Below are positions 56,360 through 64,000 of a stretch of 64,000 bases of DNA, piece after piece. Position numbers and translations under genes: made by a program. The stretch's first letter is position 1. Each line of letters starts with the position of its first letter. The stretch spans positions 61,748,911 through 61,812,910 of the forward strand of contig OX419760.1 of NCBI GenBank assembly GCA_948567375.1, written 5' to 3'. Below the pieces are notes generated by a model. The model did not search any database. It was not told the DNA's origin and saw nothing but the letters and a program-made list of their open reading frames with translations. Source of the DNA: Lunularia cruciata. Lineage: Eukaryota; Streptophyta; Marchantiopsida; Lunulariales; Lunulariaceae.

Positions 56360-57340
56360 TTGGAAAATGCAAAGGTGTCCAATCTCTATAGGCAATGATA
56401 TCTCATTTAAAGAAGAGGCAAGGAAAAGAGATTTGACCAATTCAAGAGAGGATGAACAAGACATTTTCGAAGGTAAGTCAAGAGAAGAGATAAACTACAA
56501 GGGAGGTCTAAACAAGTTGACATTGCCAAGAATGAAAGATGCCAAGGTGGATCAAAACTTGGGCAATTTAGGACTAGATGGCATATTTCTTGAGCTTGTG
56601 CCTATGGATGAATTGGAAGATGAGCAAAAAGAATTAATGCCTAAAGCCAAACCGAATAGCCCTCAAGTGAAGCCTATTGTTACAAAAGTACAAACTATAT
56701 TGACAAAGCCAAAAGGAGCAAAAGAAAAAAAGTACCAAGAACAACATGAAGGAGTGCAAGTAATAGGTGCCTTAACATGAGAGATCTTCCAATTCCTTAC
56801 TAGCATCTATGAGAAATATTGACATGAAGGAGTGGAACGCTTGAGTGAGTTGCCAAGATGGATGCACAATACTTTAAAGGAATGGCAAGGTGAAATTCTG
56901 GTTCTTTAGAAAGAGTTGGAAGACACAAAACAAGAACAAGAAGAAGGAAAAAAATTTGTTAGATCCATAAAGGAAGATTTGAATAAGCTCAAGTAAGAAA
57001 ATAGAACCTTAGTAGCCAAAGTGTCAATGAGAGAAGAAGAGTTAGAGAGTGCAAAGAAGGAATTGAGGACTCGTCAAAAAGCATGGATGGACCAAATGGC
57101 CGGGGTAGAATTTACAAAAGAAGTACTTAAACAACTTTAAGTCAAGCAAAAGACCATATGTAGGAAGTAAGAAGAATAAATGGTCAGTTGGGATCAGGTT
57201 TGGGTGGCATCTCAAAAGCAAAGAAGGAAGAGATAGCAAAGTTGAAAGAAGAGTTGAGGATTGCAACCCTTTGGATAGAGGAGATGTAAATGAAAGTGAC
57301 TTATGTCAAAAAAGGTGGATGTTGGCACAAAGACACTTTT
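56360..57340 (+). mobile_element. Decayed coiled-coil retroelement protein remnant
   Basis: The frame 56367-56780 (137 codons) is charged and Lys/Glu-rich (for example MDELEDEQKELMPKAKPNS). After a stop the sequence continues as a long helical stretch with heptad-like spacing (ELEDTKQEQEEGKK, EELESAKKELRTRQKAW) to about 57140. Similar material in the opposite orientation lies at 62-63.5 kb. I infer the N-terminal part of a large plant retroelement polyprotein; a decayed host coiled-coil gene is the alternative. Confidence 0.35.
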
Positions 57341-59210
57341 TCAATTAATCCCTTTAGATTTAGGCATCAAAGGAACCGGACACCCCAAAGGACAAAGAGT
57401 AGAGTTAGGTCCAAGCGGGAGAGAAGAGAGTTTATGTGAGAAGTTAGAGTTGATTTGAGAAGAATTTCTAGTACATTTTAGTAGATGATGAAATTTAATT
57501 ACTTGAAAAATTTAGGAGTAAGTTTCAAAAGAATAAGAGTAGGAAATGGGAAGAATTGGCTGTTAAATTTGGAGATAGAATCTGAAGAAAGACTATAGAA
57601 ACTAGAGATTATCTAAAGTTTAGTTTGAAGTCAATAGCAGATTAGTTAGATAAGATTTTGGCAAGTGTGCTTGAGAATCATAGGAGTTAGGGGATTTAGC
57701 TTTAAGAATGACTCTAATTTCTTTGGAGTCAATCATACCTTTGCAAAGGCTTGTATAATCCTTTATACTTAGGAGTCATTTCAAGTCAAACAAGAATAGC
57801 AATTTGGTGTAGCATTTAGTTCCAAGAGGCAAGGTATTTAGGGCCAGCATTCAAAGTGCTACAAGTTCAATTCAATGGTTAATACTTGAAATTGAGTATC
57901 TCTCTTTTGCCATTTTTATCATCCTTGTGAAAAATTTTATTTTTGTGTGTTTTACTTTGTGTTGAAACTTTATAGTAACCTTATTCCTTGTGTGTTTGAT
58001 TCTTGGAGGTGAAATTATCCAACTAAAAGAAATGCCTTGATCAACTTGTGAGAGTCTATAGTGTTGGAAGTAAATGAAGAAGTGAACAAATAGAATAGTG
58101 AAAGGTGTAGAAAAAACCTCACTTACATACTAAACCAGGTTCCTCAAAGATTTCTATTCCTTTGTAGTTGTTTTTTACTTTTGAAAAGAGAGAAGACTAC
58201 CTTGGGAGGGACATTAGGGGGTTTTATAAATAGTTTTGATGGATGTCTATGGGATAAATAACAAACTTTGTAATATTTTTAAGTGAAGTTACTTACCTGC
58301 CAATGAGCTAATAACTAAACCCATTGTAATTTCCCTTGCTGGAAAATTAGTGTAACTTTTGTTCATTTCTAAAAATCAGACTCCCACTTATGGATGTTTA
58401 AGTGTTCCGTAATAAAATAAATAAAAGGCCAAATAGGTGACATGGATAACAAATTAGACTACCACAAGAATTGCAGGAATATATTTACACCTAGCACCAA
58501 TGAGTGTCAATTGGCATGAACTAGTGTCTACCTCACTGAAATGAAAGGTAGAGCACACTCAGGTACATTTTAGCACCACTTGACACCTTCCAGTGCACTC
58601 TTGATACTTTCCTTAAAGTCCCTCTTGAACCATTTAAAATAAAATTCAAATCAAACAATCTATTATTAACCATGTATTACAATTAATGCTTTACGATATT
58701 ACAATGCAAACTCTATATCCTTTATTTCCTACTAACCACCTATTATAGAGTTTGTTAAAATTAAGGAACTTGGATGGATCTCCCTAATCTACCCGCCCAT
58801 GCTTTTTGGGTGGACCCATATAGATTTTTCACACACTTCATAAACACAATTTAGAAATTATACATAACTTATTTTTTAAACCCCCTATTATCCCTTGAAA
58901 ATGATGCTTATGGATTTGGCACAATTTGTCCAACAAGAAGCCAATCCTTGAAAGCTTTCCAACCCTTGAGAAAAGTTAGGCCAATCTTTTTAACATGGAC
59001 AAGTCTTTGAATTGAAACATCACTTTCAAGAGTTGATTGGATTTATTTTGAGTATGAGTGAGTCTTTGTACATTTCTATGGTGCCTTGGTGGGTGATATT
59101 ACCTTCTTTGGGAGTTGTTCCTATCCAATAAGTGAAAGAAGTAAGAATAAAGGACTGAATTGCCTTAGTATCTTTCCATTTCTAATTATATCCTTGTGAG
59201 AACAAACCAT
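57341..59210. other. Spacer with decayed repeats; no gene recognised
   Basis: 57400-57850 is purine-rich on the plus strand with many stops; 57900-59200 is AT-rich. No frame over 70 codons is supported. Confidence 0.4.
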
Positions 59211-59212
59211 TT

Positions 59213-59348
59213 TACCTTGAAATACAAGGGCAACCATGTAGAAAAAATGATAGATGGAAAGACCCTATCAAGCCATACAAGGGAGAGACAAAAAAGGTAA
59301 AATAGGGCTAAGCCCCAATAAAGTCTATATGAGAATACCTTGAAATAC
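59213..59348 (-). mobile_element. Mini-retroelement insertion B with 13-bp target duplication
   Basis: A 110-bp insert (59226-59335) is flanked by perfect copies of TACCTTGAAATAC at 59213-59225 and 59336-59348. On the minus strand it contains TATAGACTTTATTGGGGC close to its start, TGTCTCTCCCTTGTATGGC in the middle and CTACATGGTTGCC near its end, matching insertion A and the tail of the 43.7-kb reverse transcriptase remnant. It landed within a gag remnant, just after the zinc-knuckle region. Confidence 0.8.
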
Positions 59349-60250
59349 TACAATTTGGTGCATAATCTGTTATTCCATACCACAATTGGGACACCGAATA
59401 TTCAATCAAGTATATGAGGCAGATGCCTTCTCTCCTTTCATCCAACCATTTGGACCTTGAAATCTACAAAGTCCTTGGTTAGTTCTTCTAATTTGGAGTC
59501 CATCTTCTCAATTACTTCTTGTTTTACCTTTTGATATTTATGACCTTTTCTTTCTCATTTCTTGTCCTTATCTTCCTCCAAAGAGGAGTCCAAAGGATAT
59601 AAATTAGAACTTGATGAAATTAAAGATGATATAGGCTGACTTGATGAATTCTTCTTTGACTTACTTTTTTTCCTCTATCTTGAGAGAAGTGAAGTCTTTC
59701 TGAAGAGTTTAATCTTACTGATTTATATAACTCCATGGATTTGACAACTTTTTCCAAGGTGTTGTGAATCCTGTCCTTTGCAAAAATTCTCAAATCAACA
59801 GTTAATCTCCCAAGAACCAAGCAACAGTTTAGGCATTGGAATTGCCTAAGGCATTGTCTTGTTTTGGCACTCTTTTTAGAAGAGCATGAAACCTTTTTTA
59901 TAATCCCTTAGCTTTTCATGATTATTGCATCTATAAATTGTTCAAGGTGGCAAATTCATAAGATTCATAATCTAGTTCTCAAACTCTTTCCAAGAAGTTG
60001 TTCTTGAGCAAATCTCAAGTGGTTAGATTTGCCAAACCTTGGCTCATTTAAGAGTACCAAGTTGTTGCTTTCTCTTGTAACAAACTTAGACAAATTTGTA
60101 ACCAGTCTCCATTAGAGTTTTCCTTATTGACTATGAAGATACACTCAAAGTCCTTGATAAATATATTTGGCTCCTCTTCTCCATCTCTTCATTTAAATTT
60201 TGGATACCCTTGATATATAAACAGAGCAGGAGTCATCATTAAGAATGATG
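59349..60250 (-). mobile_element. Decayed retrotransposon gag (capsid and zinc knuckle)
   Basis: Reading the minus strand from about 60185 downwards gives a gag-like order: FIKDFECIFIVN, then LQEKATTWYS (a WxxL-type capsid motif region, about 60070), then KRVPKQDNALG (about 59870), GRLTVDLRIFAKDRIHNTLE (about 59800) and MELYKSV, then a Ser/Lys-rich hinge and CPNCGM, the start of a CCHC zinc knuckle (about 59390). About five stops interrupt it. The longest clean piece is 59820-59620. No protease or polymerase follows, because mini-insertion B and unrelated DNA replace them. Confidence 0.55.
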
Positions 60251-61912
60251 GTTGAGATGCTTGGGGTTGAGCTTTTTTTTTTTTAAACCCAAAGGCAAGG
60301 TACCAATAGAAGATGGTGATACTATCACATTCTTATCATTTGGTAAAGATGATAAATTATCATTTTCTGGTTTGGCACTAAGGTTTCTAATTTTGGAAAT
60401 TGGAAATTAGCACCTAAGTCTATCATTGGCTTGCATACCTCTCCAATCCAAGCCTCTCTAACTTGCTTCTCCAAAGGCAAACTTTTATTGTATCTTCATT
60501 ATGTATTCTTCTTTGCATTCTCAAGATCTAGAACTTCATAACCTCCTCAAGGAAAGCTTGCATCACCTATTCCATCAAAATCTAGTTTTTGCTCTTTGTA
60601 ATGTCTCTACAAATCCAAATTTTGTTACTAGGACAATCTCATGGGTATTTGAAAGGTTGATATTATCTTCCAAAAGTAGGTCTATAGTGTTTGCTTGTCT
60701 GGTCATGGTTTCATCTTGTTGACCAAGTATTGCTTCAAAGAAATCTGAGGTAGCCTCACTTGCTTCACTAAAAAAATTCCTTGGTTGGAATTAAGTATAC
60801 CTCTTGAGAAATTTTTTGTCAAATTTTGAAAGGTTTGGATAGGAGATACTCAAAAATATTCCATGGTTGGAATAAAGTAAACATTTTTGATAAATTTTTG
60901 TCAATTTTTAAAATTTTGGATAGAGATATTGGGGATATGCATCCATTACTAGTTTGTCTACTTGGTTTTGTATTATAATGCATAAACATTGGGCTTCTCA
61001 ATGTGTTTGTGGAAAAAAGGCCTCTTTTTGGAATGAGCTTGATGGTGTCAAGATATCAAGTGATGAAGAATACATTTTTCCAAAGATGTTCATCCAACCT
61101 TGCTTGTCAAGTTTCTTCAAAGATGAAGGCATTTTATTTATAAATTGGAGTTCAATGAATGTGAACTCAAAAACCACCTTTTGGTATTCTTCTTCAGCCT
61201 ATTTTTCAGCCTTAACTTGTTCCAATGCTTCCATAGAGAGATTTCTTAACAAAGGCATTCACCTTTGGTAGTCAAAGGTTCTTACAATTATGATTTATCT
61301 AAGGTTCTCCTTACAACATTCATTGCTAAATGTCTTATGATACTTGTATTCAACCACTTCCAAAGGATATATCCTTTGCAATGGCCCCAAAATAATTTAG
61401 TATGTAACATACTATTCAACAAATTTGTAGTAATTTTAGGTAAAACAATCCACTTCTATGAGGTTATGTTAGCAATAGAAATAGAGAGATATTAAGGTAA
61501 ATGTCATTGATCATTCCTTTATTTTTACTTATTTCACTTCTTGGGCAAAAATAACTCCTAGAAGAAGGTAATATCATCCACAAAGATGCATCACAAAAAT
61601 ATACAAAGATAAACTTATTCACACTCAAAATAAATCCATTCCATTCTTGAAAATAATGTTCAATCTTAGGCCTTATCTCCTTCAAGAGAGTTTCCTAACT
61701 TCTCCTTCCAAATATGTGCAAAATCCAAAGGCATGTATAACCCAAAGGCAAGACTTGCCTTCCCTTTGGATTTTTTTCCCTTGACCAAAAGTCTCAACAC
61801 AATTTCCAAAGGGAACAAATCCTTCAACATGTTGCACTTCAAAGTTTGGCAAATGTCTATACAATTGCTATTTCCAAAGATCTACTTATTGCCTACTTTC
61901 AATGAAACAAAA

Positions 61913-62042
61913 TATCATAGGGCTATCAAGGCATTGCTTCTAGAAAATTCTCTCTGCATTTAAGGATCAAACGCAACAACCTCTCATATGGCTATCAAGG
62001 CATTGCTTCTAGACAATTTTCTTTGCATCCAATGATCAAACA
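61913..62042 (+). repeat. Tandem duplication, two units of about 60-70 bp
   Basis: Both units contain GGCTATCAAGGCATTGCTTC followed by TAGA-AATT and a GATCAAAC end; the offset is about 68 bp. Confidence 0.85.
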
Positions 62043-63429
62043 CACAAGTAGAAATTCCTAATCATAATTCCTATTGCAAAGATTCAGCACAAATAAAAAC
62101 ACCAAGGAATAGAAATTCTACAAGGCTAAATAGGCATTTGATAAAAATGAAAAAGAGTTCAAAGCTCTTTCACTTATTAAATTGAAAATTGAAAAAAATA
62201 TTGCACATTGAGTGTAGGCTTTAAATACCATACCACTCAAAACTAAATACTACATCAAAATAACACAATGAAACAATACACAAATCCAAACTAGCATGAT
62301 TCCTAAGTATTAAAAGCTATACATTTATTTGCAAATGGTGTGATTGACTATAAAGGCTTCAAAATTCTTCCTAAGGAAAAGTTATCTGACTCATAAAACT
62401 TCTCAAGTATCTTAGCTACAATCTTCTCTAACTATTTTACTTTATACACTATCTTGGATCCCAAATATTCTTGAGTCTCCAAAGTCCTACTCTCAAACTT
62501 AGTAGCAAATTGAACTATGGGTTTCTTCCACTTCTTCCTTGTGCTCTTTTGCAATTTACTCTTCTATACCAATTTCTTCTCATCTTTTGCTGATAAATAT
62601 TCATTAAATTCATCTTTGACTAGCTATAATTCACTAAATAATTCTTCTACTATTGCTTTTGGACCTATGTTCTCTCTAATATCTCCACTCCTAGGTCCTT
62701 TGGCTTTTGCATCTGTTCTTATCTTGTGGATCATTGTGTTTGTAATCATGTTGACTTCCATCTTTTTGGGTTGAGCCATGGCTTTTGTCATCTACTTGAT
62801 CTTCATGGTTACATTCTTTAGTTTCTCTTCCAAATTTCCAATCTCCAATGACCTTTCCTTATGATATTGTACCTATTCCTCTTCAATCTTGATCTTGGAA
62901 TCCACAATAGTCCTAATCTCAATCTCTTTCCTAGCCAAGTCTTGTTTAACTATTATTGTGGCTCTATTAGCTACATTTTGAGTTCTCTCAACCTCATTCC
63001 TACTTGAGGCTAATTTCATACAAATCTCCTCAATCCTCATCCTCAAAATTCACCTTGGCCACCAAGGTGCCATTTTCCTTTGTTAATCTCTTTAGGTCTT
63101 TCCCAACTAAAGTGACAAAAGATTGCCTCTTCTCTAATTCTCTCCTTGCCTCATCTAACTACTGTTGGAATGTGTGCACATCCTTACTAAACTCTATCAA
63201 GGTATGGTACATCCACTATTGTAACTCTGGTGAATTGCTAATATCTTATCTTTCTTTCTAGCATTCCACATGAACTTTGGTTAAGTTCCTTGATCTTAGA
63301 ATGATGATATCAACCAATGATTGCAATACCCATTCATCTTGACTTGGTCCCTAAGGAAATTAGGCATTCTTGGTCATCCTTCAGATTTTGTTAGAAGCGT
63401 ATTCACCTTCCAAAGGGTTTGGCACTTTT

Positions 63430-63457
63430 CCTTCTTCTTCTTCTTCTTCTTCTTCTT
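63430..63457 (+). repeat. (CTT)n microsatellite
   Basis: About nine perfect CTT units; on the minus strand this is a GAA (Glu/Lys) run inside the coiled-coil remnant. Confidence 0.9.
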
Positions 63458-64000
63458 GGGTTCTTTTTACTTCTCCTTAGCAACTCTCCATCTGCAAATC
63501 TTTATCAAGGTTGAACATGTGCTCTAACTCTAACTCACCTATAGGTGCATTGCAATCTACCTCCTCCATCCTTGGTGATGGTAATTGGATCCTTACCTTA
63601 GACTTTGTATGTTCCTCATCTTGGAGTTTTTTCCTCTAATGATAGATCTAATCATTCCTTTTTCTCTCTTTCTTAATATTTTGAGTCTGGCTATGTTGCC
63701 ACTTCTGATGTTTCAAGCATCTTGGCCTTCTTGGCCATCATATTCTAATAAGGTTACTACCTTATGAGAATCCTCTACCTTCCTTTTTGCTCACCAAGAT
63801 CAATATCTTCTTGCTTGGTTACTCTCATTGTTGATAGTCTTTCTTGTTCATGCTTTATGTATTTAACATCCTCTAAGATTGGAAGCCTTTATACCTTCTT
63901 CAAGGCTCCCAGTCCCTCTTACTGATTTAGAAAGGCATCTGGACTAAGTTGATGATTGGGAAATGCAAGCTTCTCATCTTAATCTAACAACCCTTTTCCG

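Larger units (their letters stand above)
60251..64000 (-). mobile_element. Decayed retroelement N-terminal/coiled-coil DNA, no intact gene
   Basis: The plus strand is pyrimidine-rich throughout, so the minus strand encodes Lys/Glu-rich helical pieces broken by many stops, like 56.4-57.3 kb in the reverse direction (for example a minus-strand LARRELEKRQSF-like piece near 63140). It lies upstream of the gag remnant on the same strand and is probably the N-terminal part of the same element. Plus-strand frames (for example 60954-61271, 62517-62774) are shadows of this bias. Confidence 0.35.

Noticed and set aside
60954-63767. Plus-strand frames rich in Ser/Phe/Leu at 61-63.8 kb
   Set aside because: They are complements of purine-rich, Lys/Glu-coding minus-strand retroelement remnants.

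Overview
This window reads as nuclear DNA of a land plant. The evidence is a decayed amino acid permease of the plant AAP type, a bHLH transcription factor with an ACT-like C-terminus, an 18S rRNA copy preceded by spacer repeats carrying plant-style RNA polymerase I start motifs, a Ty3/gypsy element with TGT...ACA long terminal repeats, and very AT-rich spacer DNA. A fungal-type AAA ATPase in this setting, and the style of the reverse transcriptases, would fit a bryophyte or another non-flowering plant, but the species cannot be fixed from sequence alone. No bacterial, plastid or viral gene block was recognised. Most of the 64 kb is decayed repeats; I can support only two intact-looking protein genes, both on the minus strand.

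Layout. 1-9.9 kb: sparse, with a frameshifted amino acid permease pseudogene (4.2-4.7 kb), short direct repeats and a weak tRNA-like promoter. 9.97-10.53 kb: degenerate repeats built on the dyad GATAC-N8-GTATC. 11.03-13.53 kb: the AAA ATPase gene, for which I propose a first exon and one intron. 15.4-17.1 kb: retroelement remnant. 17.19-21.1 kb: a rearranged rDNA piece (truncated 18S, external spacer, four spacer repeats with Pol I-like start motifs, and a 32-base C tract). 21.1-23.8 kb: AT-rich. 23.9-26.3 kb: retroelement remnants, plus a roughly 110-bp mini-insertion with a 13-bp target duplication.

28.78-30.70 kb: the bHLH gene, modelled as four exons (451 codons), with a threefold internal protein repeat. 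30.7-32.4 kb: a second GATAC array in the opposite orientation, just upstream of it. 33-39.5 kb: AT-rich DNA with palindromes and tandem duplications. 40.5-42.0 and 48.85-49.15 kb: a broken duplicate of the bHLH locus, split by 6.85 kb that contains two non-LTR-type reverse transcriptase remnants facing each other. 50.6-55.09 kb: a Ty3/gypsy element whose polyprotein ends in a PHD finger and whose four in-frame stops all fit CAG-to-TAG decay. 55.1-64 kb: coiled-coil and gag remnants and a second 110-bp mini-insertion.

The two genes do not form an evident pathway. Points most worth following are the fungal-like AAA gene, the PHD-tipped gypsy element with its CHG-type decay, the mini-retroelements with matching ends and perfect 13-bp duplications, the bHLH exon whose repeats each carry a splice-donor-like sequence, and the oppositely oriented GATAC arrays. 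All coordinates of decayed elements are by eye.
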